Assembly: GCA_004026145.2 (NCBI GenBank)
Contig: CP034976.1
Location: forward strand, 6,006,296-6,070,295
DNA from: Takifugu bimaculatus
Lineage: Eukaryota; Chordata; Actinopteri; Tetraodontiformes; Tetraodontidae
Reading direction: 5' to 3'
Length of the DNA stretch: 64,000 bases
The stretch's first letter is position 1. Each line of letters starts with the position of its first letter. Below, piece by piece: positions 1-10,142 of the stretch. The notes beneath the pieces are model-generated. The model was not told the origin of the DNA, did no database searches, and was given only the letters and a program-made list of their open reading frames with translations. Position numbers and translations under genes: made by a program.

Positions 1-1680
1 CCGACAACAGGTCCACACACAGGTTCAGCCCTCCACACTCGCACCTCGCTTCATTTTCACCCTGCCCGGGTCTCAGGTTCCGTCCTCGCTGTCGCCTGCT
101 TAATTATTCCTCAACTTTGACTCCTTGTAGCCGAAGCTGGGGAAAACATCAGCTAGTTCAGGCCTGCTGATCCAACATGGCCGACTGATCCGTCACAGTC
201 GCCGTGCCAGACGTGTTTTTGATTAAATCCTCAAAATCCTGGGAACTTTATAATGAGCTAATTAGTCTCTGCAATCTCTGCAACGTCTCCTACTACTGCA
301 CGTTTTCTGACATTCCTGCTGTGTTTTGTCCCATTTTAAGCTGTTTTCCCTGAGATTTCCAGCTCTTTCCTCCAGCGCTGACATTGAACTTGAACGTTCA
401 TAAACCATCCAGGACTTTTTCATCTGCCTGAGATCTCTCTCTCACCTCCGTCCTTCTCCGTCTCTCTCTATCTCACTCCATCTCTGCCCCTCCACCCCCC
501 CCAACCTTGTCCGAAGCTGTCCTCCCAACCATCTGTCATGTGATGTTTATGGGCCCTTTTGCTTTTGTGTCCTGATGACCACTGTCACGAGGAGCTCACC
601 ATTACCGATGCGGCCTGATGAACGATGCTGCCTGGACGCGTCGCTGACACCCCCGTGTCCTTGGCCGCAGAGACGCTGCCACGCCAGCCAGCTCGGGCCT
701 GATAAAGAATGAGACCGTGGACCTGGGGGGAGCCCAGCTGAAGACCTGTCCGTCATCCCGCGGCAGGACGCTCGCAGCCCCCCCCCCGTCTCCTCTTTAT
801 CCGGCCAGTGGAGATGCGGGCGCGGTCAGCTGGCAGCGGCGATGACGTCGTCATTAATCCTGAGGTGGCGAAGGCGCCCTTGCCTTTCACCTGAATATAT
901 ATCCACATCTTAGCAGACACAGCAAAAGCTCCCCCCCCCCAGGGGCCACAGGAGGTGCCCCGAGGGGTTCATGGAGGGATGATGAATGTTGCAATTTGTG
1001 ATTTTATCTGTCAAATAGAAATGTCGGCGCTTGTTTTGATGTTTTATTCAATATGTTTGCGCTGAGCTGCCCCTCACACACTCGCCGTTTCATCACATTT
1101 TTAAAACTGTTGCGGAGCCCCGAAAACTTGAGCTCTTCCTCCGGAGTCCCCGGGGAGCCTTTGCTCCAGTGTGACGTCAGCATCTCCCTCTCCAAATAAA
1201 GCCAGGCGTCGTGCCGACGAGCTGCGAGCCCTTTCACGACTCTTTGGCGCAGGATTCCGAAAGATTGTAAGACTTTATTCGACGGGGCAAAAGGTCCAGC
1301 TATGCAGCCAAACCCAGGTAACCGTGACGACGACCGACTTGCTGACGCCTCGGTTTCAACAATCAGAAATCACTTATTATGCTGCTGATTGTAAGAGAGC
1401 GAAACAAGCGTCAGGATCCTCCTCCCACAGCAGCGTAATGTGGACAATCTGCTGGACAAAATACAAATCTCATTTAATCAACGATCCCCCCCACCCCCAC
1501 CCCTCACCCCCCCTCCCTCTCTGGCCAGGCCGCAGATGAATTCTTAAGCAGATCACACTGATAATTGTATTTCATAACTGTCAGTTGGGCGAAGGCTGCC
1601 AGTGTGCCCAGAAGCTATTCGTGTGTCAGCGTGTGTGTCCCCCCCCACCCCCAATCACCAGAGATGTGCTTACTGTCTCT

Positions 1681-1800
1681 GGCCTGAATTACTCAATCAG
1701 GAGGACCCGTTTGCAGATGACACCTTTATTACAATTAATCAGGGGAACTTGATTAAGAAAGTTATTTCTGCCTCTTTATTGAGACTCGCACAAGTGGCTC
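1681..1800. promoter_or_regulatory. Candidate conserved non-coding element
   Basis: A 120-base island free of simple repeats, rich in homeodomain-type AT cores (ACAATTAATCAGG, CTTGATTAAG) and flanked by C-rich low-complexity DNA. No coding signal fits it. The regulatory reading is inference from base texture and from its position near a developmental transcription factor gene. Confidence 0.25.
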
Positions 1801-2073
1801 AGTAGCGTATCTGCAGCTTTGTGTCCCAGCTGAGCCCCGGCGCCGTTGACGGACAGGTTGGCGTCCACGCTGTGACACGCCTGTGTGTGTGTGTGTGTGA
1901 TTAAACACATGCACGGCCACAAACAAACGCCCCCCCCCACCCCCCCATCCTCATCGTCCTGTCGCACACAACTCAGGTTTCACCAAGAGTTTGGTAAATG
2001 ACTTTAATTGGCTGCAGAGATGTGCTGGCTAACGCAGGCTGGAATATCTCGTCTCTCTTTCTTCTCACCTCTT

Positions 2074-2075
<2 letters not shown>

Positions 2076-2143
<68 letters not shown>
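2076..2143. repeat. (CA)n microsatellite
   Basis: About 34 uninterrupted CA units. Likely polymorphic and able to form Z-DNA. Confidence 0.97.
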
Positions 2144-2145
<2 letters not shown>

Positions 2146-5025
2146 CAATAAAGCCATCTCTTTACCTTTACTCACAGTTCCCGGGTCTGCGGTGGCTAAT
2201 TAGTCGAGTGGGGTTTTAGGTTTGGTAATTAGGCGGAGGTAGGAGTGACGGGGGCTCGGGGAGTTGGGGAGTTGAGGGGGTCTGACTGACTCGCAGAAAG
2301 AGGAACTGGACTGTCTGCATGCTGGCAGCACCAAGCAGCCAGCCAGTGTCCCTCAGGCACCTGGAGGTAGGCTACCATCTCAGGGTGATGTCTTTGTTAG
2401 GAGCCACATGTCTGGGCGAGGGGAACGGCGGGAAAGGAGGGCGGCAGCGGGTAAGAATCTCGAGCGCTGACAGAACTGTGGAGAAGCTGGAACTTTTAGG
2501 ATTTACCTGGCCATCCTGCAAAACGGGAAACACCAGTGTTTGGAAGGCCTGCAAAAAAAAAAAAAAAATCTTTTATTGGCAGCATCAGCATTTCCAATTC
2601 CTGCAAAAACAAGATGAAAACGTAGATGAAAATTCCTGCCTGTTTTGGAATCTTAAGGCCTTTAAAGTCACTTCCACAGAATCCTGCTGAAACAGAGACG
2701 AGCAGCCACATCAGACACTCCATCCTCTCACATTATCCAACAGAAACTAGTGCCAGCACTGCAGCGGCTGGTGCTGCGCTGGTGAAACTCACCTCAGGTC
2801 TCCTCTGATGAGCAGCGCTTCCTCTCAGACAATCACATCGTGTTGCCTTCACTTCCACTGAGGCATCGGCTGTAATTAGAAACTCCATCACAACACTCTG
2901 CTGTCGGTAAAAAGGTTAAAGTTGCCGTAGCTCCCTTATATACAGCACACAGCCACGGCGCGAGTGTAAGATATGCTAACTTTGACAAACATAATCCAGA
3001 TAACATGATTCCGCAGAATAAGAAACGTGGCAGGGGTTCAAACGGGGGTCTGCCGCTACTCCTCGAGTCCTTCTCCATCTTTAATGTCTTGTTTACTCTC
3101 TGTAGTTCTGGATTGTTTCAATGCGTTGCCAGTTAGCAGCCTCCGACTGACACAATCCAATTAAATAAAGAGTGTTGTCTCTCCAGGTTCCTGTGTTCTC
3201 TAATTGGGGCTGTGACTGCTCACTAATCAGTGGAGGCACAGGTAGGCCCCGGAGGACGCACAGACGAGGCCTCTCCCGCTAATTGAAGAGATGCTGAACC
3301 ATCCTCCTCCTCCTCGCCGAGGATGCACGCGCTACTTCGCTGCACTAAATTCATCCGCGCTCATCACATCTGGATCTGTATGCTAGCCGCAGAGCTAACT
3401 GCACTTTACTTCTGATTTTACACGTGAATATGAGGGGAAGGCATCTATTTTTACGTTGTTTTAAAAAAAAAAAAAAGTTTGTAACTGTTGAGCTGCTGTA
3501 ACAATAAATAAAGTTAATCAAAATAGAATCTAATAAATCCGAACTTTTTAAGTAGAAATAAAAAAGAGAAAATGCAATAAATTGACTCAGGAAAGTGAAT
3601 ATAAAACAATGATTTTACCAAGCAAATTTTCTAATTAAGAAGGAAAGCATAAATAAAGAAAACATACTGGGTTTTAAGTAATTTTTAAAAATTACAGGTT
3701 CACTTCTGCCACCGTTACTTATGGCCAAACTGATGAAATATTTATTAATAACTACATTCAGTGCTAATAAACTTCTAGATAATCTAGATTTTGTCCCATT
3801 TTTAACCTTTAGAGGACTTTTTTCCCCAGATAAAGTCAGTTTAGAGCAGCTTCTCATTTCCAGTCATGACCTGGTCAGAGGCCCCATCCCAAGAAACACA
3901 AGGAAAACAGTCATTGATCAAGAGGCAACCGTCCGTTACAAGATCAATTTGACTACATTTGTTTCCGGTTGCAGCCCTGCAGGTGGGGGCCACACCCAGA
4001 ACATGTTCTCATGTTCTCAGGCCAGCGGCGTTCCCACCCCATCCTTCCCGGTAGGCACAGGTGTTGGTTCTAAGCCCGGGAATCATCTCCATGACACCGT
4101 TCAGAATATGTGTTTTTCCGAAGGTATTAAATCTCAGCAGAGTCCGCAGATGTGCTCTCTGCTAATCTCAAACACGCCACGGACGTAAACAGGTGTGACA
4201 CACGCTGGAGGAGGGTTTTTTTTTAATATCAGCAGCAAAACAGGTGAACAGATGTGGACGAGGAACTGGTGGAACGCTGCCAGTTTCCCTTTGTTAAAGG
4301 GAGCTTTGAACTCCCAGCTTTGTTGTCAGGTCAGCCATCGTCACTGGGATGCATTGTTTACTGTTACTGGGCAACAGACGGTTGCTCTCTGCTGATTGGC
4401 CGGAAGCATTTCAAACTCCAACCTGTTGGGAATCATCCGAATTCTGCTTCCAACATCTTTAAAAACCCGTTATCCCTGTCAATAAGCTTCCAGACGTGCA
4501 GGGCAGATGTTTCTTGTTTCTCCCAAACACGGGGAAAAAGAGGCGGAAATGAAAAAAAAAAAAAAAAAGTCAAACGATATTCCTCCACGCATTTACCAGC
4601 GGTGATTTATTCTCCCTTGCAGCAAGACCAGCTCCTGTTTCGCCGGACTAATTTATTTATTTATTTTTTTTATTGCGTGCAGCTCGTGGGCATGTGAATG
4701 GAATGATTGATTGCGCGAACTGCCTTTCTGTCAGATACAAACAGGCGGTAAAGCAGCGAGCGCACCTGGAGCAGCACCCGCTGCCGACGACCACGTAAGC
4801 CGCCATTAGAAAAACAATGAAGTCTATCATAAAACATTTATGGGAGATAAAGTGTGTGCGAGAGCTGTGAGCGGGCAGCGTTATGGTTACGGATCTGAAG
4901 TCGTTTCAGGCCGGAACCAGAAGGCGGAATTGGAAGAAAAAAAAAAAAGAATAAAAAAAAAGACTTAAAAAAAAAGACTGAGTGAAAATACTGAGTCATC
5001 ACATCCACATTCACGAAATATAGCA

Positions 5026-5031
5026 TTTATT
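5026..5031 (-). promoter_or_regulatory. ptgr3: Probable ptgr3 polyadenylation signal
   Basis: TTTATT on the plus strand reads AATAAA on the minus strand, about 80 nt past the ptgr3 stop codon. A second copy lies near 4650-4660. The nearer one would give a short 3' UTR. Transcript ends are not visible in genomic sequence, so the choice is tentative. Confidence 0.45.
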
Positions 5032-5111
5032 CATCATGTGTTGATTAAACCTTCAAAAATGAACATTTTTAGTTCTACAATCACTGATTGGGGTTAACGG
5101 TTTCACAGCTT

Positions 5112-6043
5112 TCAGAGTTTACTGGTGCTAATAGGGGGCGGAGCCACGTCCACCACCACCTTGCCCAGGTTTTTCCCGCCGTACATGTAGTCCACGGCCC
5201 TGAAGACTGACTCCAGACCCGTGAACCTGCCCTCGGGGGCCAAATCTCCGCCGTCTACCTCACACACCAGCTGCCCCTTGGAGAACATGTGCATCATGCT
5301 GCTCAGGGCGTCCCGGTAGTCGCCCAGGAAGTGCGGCAGGAAGAAGCCGCGAATGCTGGCCGACTTCTGGAGCAGCTTGACTGGCAGCGTTTCCCCTCGG
5401 AAGCGCGGGATCCCCGAGGCAGACCGGTAACCCGAGATGAAACCGATCACGATCAGTCGGCCCTTATTGGCCAGACTGTTGACGGCTACTTCTAAGACGC
5501 CGCCCCCCACCGACTCGTACACCACGTCGAGCCCTCGCGGGTACTCCGTGCGCAGAGTCTTGGCCAAGTCTTCTGTGGTGTAGTTGATCGCCCTGTCACA
5601 GCCGATGGACTTGAGGAATCCCGCCTTCTCATCGGACGAACAGGTCCCTATCACGTGACACCCAGCCCGCTTGGCAAGCTGCACAGCAAACTGTCCCGTT
5701 CCTCCTGCCGCCGCCGTCACCAGCACCGTCTCACCTTTGGCCAGGTCGCCCAGTCGTTTCAAGGCGATGAAGGCCGTGGCGCCGCTGACCAGCAGGGTGA
5801 GGAACTCCGGCCTCACGGCGGGGCACGGGCACGCACTCTTTGGCCGGCACCAGCGTGTACTCTGCAAATGCTCCGCTGCCGAAGTAGGCCACGGCGTCCC
5901 CGACGGTATACGTGGAGCTGGCGCTGAGGCCCAGGCCGACGACCTCGCCGATCCCCTCAAAACCGGCGTCAAAGGGGGGCTTCACCGTGGGGTCGTAGCG
6001 GCCGGCGGAGTAATTAACATCAGAGGCGTTGATTCCCACAAAC
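5112..6043 (-). CDS. ptgr3: Prostaglandin reductase 3 (Zadh2), exon 2, one-base frameshift
   Basis: Second and last coding exon of a zinc-independent medium-chain dehydrogenase/reductase. The family uses NADPH to reduce 15-keto-prostaglandins. The exon opens at a TTTCAG acceptor and continues the exon 1 codon as R-FVGINASDVNYSAGRYDP, matching human PTGR3 (RFVGVNASDINYSAGRYDP). It covers the rest of the GroES-like substrate domain, then the Rossmann fold with the dinucleotide motif AAAGGTGQFA (about residues 203-212) and CSSDEKAGFLKSIGCDRAINY-like core. It ends in ...STSKL, a peroxisomal PTS1 signal as in human (NSKL). The frame is broken once: after VPVP the reading shifts by one base before VRPEFLTLLVSG. 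A single extra G in the plus-strand run 5820-5823 explains it. With that base ignored the protein is 404 residues against 377 in human. No other lesion is seen, so a sequencing or assembly error is as likely as a real null allele. Confidence 0.93.
5820..5823 (-). other. ptgr3: Frameshift site in ptgr3 (GGGG run)
   Basis: On the minus strand the codons run GTG CCC GTG CCC and then an extra C before GCC GTG AGG CCG. The family sequence at this point is VPVP-(S/A)V(K/R)PE. Three C in this run would keep the frame; four are present. The two overlapping frames each carry family sequence on one side only, which places the indel within a few bases of this run. Confidence 0.85.
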
Positions 6044-7386
6044 CTGAAACACAGAAGAAGGCGGAACAATATGACTCTGGAGCTGTGATTGGTCAACAAC
6101 CGGATCATGTGACCCTCTGAAGGCAACGCCTCCCTCTTAAAACTTTGCACCACGACTCTCGTTCCTCAGCACCGACAGGGCGGCATGATGTAACGTCTTC
6201 CGAGACGCCCACCACCAGCCTGAAACTCCCAGAGAGCTGCGGGCCGCCTCGACGCCAGCGCGGACACTTCATCTCGCTCCGGTAGCGTTTTAGAAACAAA
6301 CGTGCGAGAAGAGAACGCATAAATAAATCATTTACCCTCGTTACAGAGGGCAGTCGCATGTGCACTTTGAGCCCGCACACGACGTTTCTGAGGATTACAG
6401 ACGGTCGCTGTGACGCGTTACAAATCCCTCCATTTACCTGGTTTGTGTTTTTAAATCTAAAGTAACTAAAACCTCAAAGTTCCCCTTCAAAAGACGCCTC
6501 TTCAGGTGTAACATTTACTCCTCATGAACAAGAATTGACTCTTTTATTTCTAGGTTGAGTGTTTAATGCCCTGAGGTTCCTCGTCTCGCACGTTCACGCC
6601 GGATTAGGATTAAACGCCGATGCTGAAAAAGCAAAAGTGCTTCTCCAGTTACGCCAGAGTCCCACACAGACCAAAACATTTACCCTCCGTGATCCTGCTG
6701 TGCCGACACCGGAATAACACCAGCGCCTCCGTGGTCAAAGGTCTCAAGCAACTGGTGCTTTTGCTCAATCTGGTTTCTAAGCGATAATAAGGCGCAGATG
6801 TTTACATGTTCATTCCTGTCAGATGAAAACTCCACATTGTGGTGGGAATTCTTATTTAAACCAGTCAAAAGGACCCCCCCCCCACACACACACACACATT
6901 TTTCCTGCTGACTTCAGGTACTTTAATCTCTCCCTGCACCGTGAATGACTCAAACGATCCCACAATCTCTGCTCCGCATCTCCTTCTCCATCATCTCTGG
7001 ATGTCTGTCACAGCCCCCCCTTCATGACTTTCTGTTTGCAGTTTGGTGACGTAAAGACAGGAGGACATAGAGAAAGAGAGAGCGAGAGAGAGGGGGATGA
7101 GGGAGGGAGAGAGAGGGAGATGCTGAGATGGATTGATAGACAAATGCAGAAGAGGGCGGAACTTGGAATTACGGTCCAGCGTTTTTTTCCCTCGCCTATT
7201 TTGCCATCTCGTGATGATGACGGTGGTCGCAGGTGCGGGACATGAGTGATCCGAGGTAAGAGAAGCCCTTTTATTCAACTCCTCAACATTTCCCGTTCGA
7301 TCGACGTCGATCCGCAAATAGACTTTGACCCAACCTGCCGCTATCGCGAACGCGCAGAACACAAAAGCTTTCCAGAGTCAACTTAC
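6044..7386 (-). other. ptgr3: ptgr3 intron
   Basis: Intron between GT-AAGT (minus strand, GT at 7386-7385) and TTTCAG (AG at 6045-6044). The phase is 2: CG ends exon 1 and G opens exon 2, giving Arg. It contains a short CA/C-rich tract near 6877-6898 and a purine-rich (GA)n/(GGGA)n tract at about 7070-7120. No exon or RNA gene is seen inside. Confidence 0.9.
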
Positions 7387-7670
7387 CGATTCCTGACCAG
7401 CAGCTCCGCGTCTCCCGGCGTCGGAACCGGCGCGCTGCGCAGGGACACGGCCTCCCTGAAATCCGAGCTGAGCTTGTTCACCACCAGCTTCTTCATGGTG
7501 CTCGGTATGGAGGAGCCTTTGAAATCCATGAAGTGCGCAGAGTAGGACATGTCTATGATGGAGCGCCGCGCGGGCGAGTCAACTCCTGGGAGCGCGTCGG
7601 TGCCTCTGCGACCCCCGCCGATCACCGACAGCAATCTGCCGCCGCTCCTCTTCAGCAGGAGGCTGGCCAT
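7387..7670 (-). CDS. ptgr3: Prostaglandin reductase 3 (Zadh2), exon 1
   Basis: First coding exon of ptgr3, 94 codons plus two bases. The core IIDMSYSAHFMDFKGSSIP and the tail APVPTPGDAELLVRNR match human PTGR3 (IVDMSYARHFLDFQGSAIP; PVPLPGDGDLLVRNR). I take the ATG at 7670-7668 as the start because the in-frame triplet farther upstream (7688) is TTG. The first residues MASLLLKRSGGRLLSV are basic, hydrophobic and poor in acidic residues, like a mitochondrial presequence, although the protein also ends in a peroxisomal SKL. This N-terminal stretch is longer than in human. The exon ends at a strong CG|GTAAGT donor. Confidence 0.93.
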
Positions 7671-8407
7671 CGATCCGAAATGTGACAAAGTTCACGGGCA
7701 ACTCAGCGTGCGCTTGTAGCCGGACCTGATATTAGCCTGCGCGCTAAGCTCCCCCCTCGCTGCAGGCCGGGCCGAGCCGGAACCGAACATAAACGCGCAC
7801 GACCGCAGATAAACGCGAAGCCGCGTCGCTTTTAGCGCGCCTGTCGGACGTGAATGTAAATAAAACGCCGAGGTGTGAGGCGAGGATTTGGGATTAGAAC
7901 GTCGCACTGGCGCAGGCTCGTCAGCGGCACAGCAGCGCCCCAGTGGTGTCGTCGGAGTCCCTCCCCTTCCCGGACGCAGCGCTCACTTCCTAGTAAGGTG
8001 AAACAAATCAATCCTGCTATCATAATCTGCTCTATGCTGGCTTGTTTTATCCCCGGGAGAATGACACGGACCGGGACCGTTCATGCGCGCCCCGTAAATC
8101 TGTCCGTCTGTGAAACTGCGCGTTTATTTCAGAGGAATTTGTGGTCACGTGTGACACCTCGGGAAGGTTTCTGGGCTCTTCACCTGTCGTTTACTGGAAG
8201 TTTCGCAGCGAGAATCATTCACCGACGCGCCGTTGAACTTGTCCCACCCCCGCGGGAGTCGAACCCCCGACTCCCGGCGCGCAAAGACTCGCGGATCCAG
8301 CCCAAGGTGTCCAAGTTAAACTTGTTGGGGAATCTCGTTCCGGTTACTGCGAGGTTTTATGTCTCCTCTTAAGTTAAAAAAGATTTCGCGCATTTGTCCG
8401 AGATTTT

Positions 8408-8461
8408 GGAGAGACGGGAGGGACAGAGGGAGAGAGGGAGGGAGGGAGGGAGAGAGCGGGG
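8408..8461 (+). repeat. Purine tract (GGGA/GA)n
   Basis: Almost pure purine run built of GAGG, GGGA and GAGA units. It may form triplex (H-DNA) structure in the divergent promoter interval. Confidence 0.85.
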
Positions 8462-8859
8462 AAAACAAGACAATTAAAAAGATTGACAGGTAGGCTCCTC
8501 TGTCAGGGGTGACGCTTGCGGAGAGGGGAGGAGTAAAATGTAGCAGGAAAAGCCACTCGATGCGTCTGTCTATCAGTTGAGACTGTCTGAAACAGCTTCT
8601 GGATCCACCGCGTTTCCATTTTTTTCCCCCTTTTGAGAGACCTCGGATCAGTCCCAGGAGTTTTCCTCCCTCTTTTCTCCCGTTTAGAGCGACAAATATC
8701 AGACTCCACGCCGAGACGAGCTGGGTTTTCTGTTCTTTTTCTGTCGGATGCGCCTGTTTTGTTTGTTTCTCTCCGGTGAGCTCGCTCCTCTCCGCCGCAT
8801 CAGCCGCCGCTGCCCGCGATGCGATGAGACCGACGGCGTGAATTATTCCCACTTTAAAC

Positions 8860-9093
8860 GTGAGTAACAGAGCCGAGCTGAGCTTTCGGGCTGATTTTCT
8901 TGTGCGGGAGAGAGAGGAGAGGAGAGGAAGAGGAGAGGAGAGGAGAGGAGAGGAGGGGAGGGAGGAAGAAGAAGTCCCCGCCGGACTGGCGAGGCTGGAT
9001 CCGGGCTGAGGTGGCGCGGTGGTGACGGGACTGACATTAACCCATCTAATGCCTGCCTGTCTGTTCTTTTCCTCTCCCCTGTGTCTGTTTTAG
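8860..9093 (+). other. tshz1: Possible 5' UTR intron of tshz1
   Basis: ACGTGAGTAA at 8859-8868 is a good donor, and a pyrimidine-rich stretch ending TGTCTGTTTTAG at 9093 is a good acceptor. Together they would remove the purine minisatellite from the leader. Support is splice-motif quality only; an RNA read across the junction would decide. Confidence 0.25.
8906..8974 (+). repeat. (GGAGA)n purine minisatellite
   Basis: Pentamer-like array of GGAGA units grading into GGGAGGAAGAAG. It lies about 630 bases upstream of the tshz1 start, inside either the leader or the possible leader intron. Confidence 0.9.
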
Positions 9094-9522
9094 GTCTCCG
9101 GCAAGAGAAGAGAAGCAAACCCAAGGATATTTAACCAGAGCGGTGCGCAGAGCTCACATTGGACTTATTTGTTTGGTCACCGCCAGAGTTTATTCATTTT
9201 TGTAGCTTTTGTGTGCGTAAAAGACGCAGCAAAGTCTCCCTCCAAAGAGGGCAGGAGACCAGGGGCATTTTTCTCTTCCTGGGGGGAGTCAACTGCAAAC
9301 TTGGTGCTTCTTTTTTTCACCCTGCCATTGAGGGGGGAAAATGAAGGAAGATGATCTTTGATGGGCACGGAGGTGTCGGGAACCGGCCGAGTCTCTTCCT
9401 AAATTTCGTCCCTGCTGTCGAAGCCGATCGGTTCAAGACCGAAGAAGAGCAGGAGGTCTGAAGACAAGACGTCTCCGGGTCCCAGATAGAGAAGAGAGAA
9501 CGCCATCGCAGCGTCGAGCGGG

Positions 9523-9540
9523 ATGCATTTTCACAACTGA
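9523..9540 (+). promoter_or_regulatory. tshz1: Short upstream ORF before tshz1
   Basis: ATG followed by four codons and TGA, ending 58 bases before the tshz1 start. It matters only if transcription starts upstream of 9523, which is probable but unproven. Confidence 0.35.
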
Positions 9541-9567
9541 GAGACTCCAGACGCCTGTAATTCCTGC

Positions 9568-9638
9568 ATGAGAAGCACCGAGGAAAGTGACGCTCACTAT
9601 GCCGAGGAGAAAGCAGCAAGAGCCGCGGCGTTCAGCAG
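9568..9638 (+). promoter_or_regulatory. tshz1: Upstream ORF overlapping the tshz1 start
   Basis: An ATG 31 bases before the tshz1 start opens a frame (MRSTEESDAHYAEEK...) that reads through the tshz1 ATG in a different frame. On the spliced mRNA it continues into exon 2 and stops at TGA 33461-33463, giving 29 codons. Its context is weak (T at -3, A at +4), while the tshz1 start has A at -3. Leaky scanning with translational damping of tshz1 is therefore plausible. Confidence 0.4.
9599..9638 (+). CDS. tshz1: Teashirt homeobox 1, coding exon 1
   Basis: Encodes MPRRKQQEPRRSA plus the first base of the next codon, then a GTACAG donor at 9639. Human TSHZ1 starts MPRRKQQAPRRSAAY, so start, reading frame and splice point are all fixed by the match. 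Joining G to the CT of exon 2 gives GCT (Ala), then Tyr, exactly as in human. The ATG is the first one in this frame; the in-frame triplets just upstream are not ATG. The MPRRKQQxPRRS tip resembles N-terminal repressor tips of other zinc-finger regulators such as the SALL family (MSRRKQ), so a role in corepressor binding is conceivable but unproven. Confidence 0.96.
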
Positions 9639-10044
9639 GTACAGCCCGAGCCTCCACAGCCGCCAGTCTGCACACACCAGCACAGGAAAACACACCTCTC
9701 CATTCCACGCGTTCGTGTTGCATGCCCACATCAACGGCACGACTGTGTGTTTCACGCACGTTGGCGATTTTACACGCACACCCGCAAAATTGTTAAAATC
9801 AAATCAAATGAAAACAACAAAAACGAGCGCCCACCTCGCCCCTGAACGCCTCTCTGGGGTTGCAATTTCTCCCTCGTTTCCCGGGAAAGTTCTCCAAAGA
9901 ATGACGAGATAAACTAAACGGCATCTTATTGGGGATAAAAGGGAGCTTTTGAGGTTCAAGAGTGAGCAATGATGAATAATTGACTGGAGAAAGAAGGGGG
10001 AGAGGAGTGGCAGAGGCGTTCTTCTCCTTTTTCTTTCCGTTTTA

Positions 10045-10142
10045 TTAGAGGATTGCCATCCTTGATTTGATGTGTGATTGATCGCCTGTCATGTGGCACC
10101 CTTTGATCTATTCATCCCTGATAAACATCAATAAATCCTCCC
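10045..10142. promoter_or_regulatory. Candidate conserved non-coding element
   Basis: Repeat-free island just inside the intron with GATTTGATGTGTGATTGATC, CTTTGATCTATTC and TGATAAACATCAATAAATCC. It includes a TCF/LEF-like CTTTGAT and a forkhead-like TAAACA. Function is inferred from texture only. Confidence 0.3.

Larger units (their letters stand above)
1..5025. other. Non-coding flank downstream of ptgr3
   Basis: I find no supported gene here. Open frames are short, lack recognisable domains and often run through simple repeats. The stretch holds a long (CA)n tract (2076-2143), homopolymer A and C runs, and an AT-rich segment at about 3400-3860. Two islands (1681-1800 and about 3145-3245, the latter with CCAATTAAATAAA and CTAATTGG) have the AT-core texture of conserved non-coding DNA. 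In human the neighbour on this side is ZNF407; nothing resembling it is visible. Confidence 0.6.
7671..9598. promoter_or_regulatory. Divergent ptgr3-tshz1 promoter interval
   Basis: The two start codons face away from each other across 1.9 kb. The interval must contain the ptgr3 5' UTR and promoter (minus) and at least the proximal tshz1 leader (plus). It is GC- and CpG-rich near 7700-8280, consistent with a CpG-island type bidirectional promoter, and has no clear TATA box. Two long purine tracts (8408-8461, 8906-8974) lie toward tshz1. Several ATGs upstream of the tshz1 start open short ORFs (see separate entries). Exact transcription starts cannot be read from the sequence. Confidence 0.6.

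Noticed and set aside
8246..8280. tRNA-like B-box (GGTTCGACTCC on the minus strand) with an 8-bp stem at 8253-8276
   Set aside because: No A-box, anticodon arm or acceptor stem could be built around it; the T-stem pairs only four of five bases. Probably a chance hairpin in GC-rich promoter DNA. A tRNA covariance-model scan would settle it.
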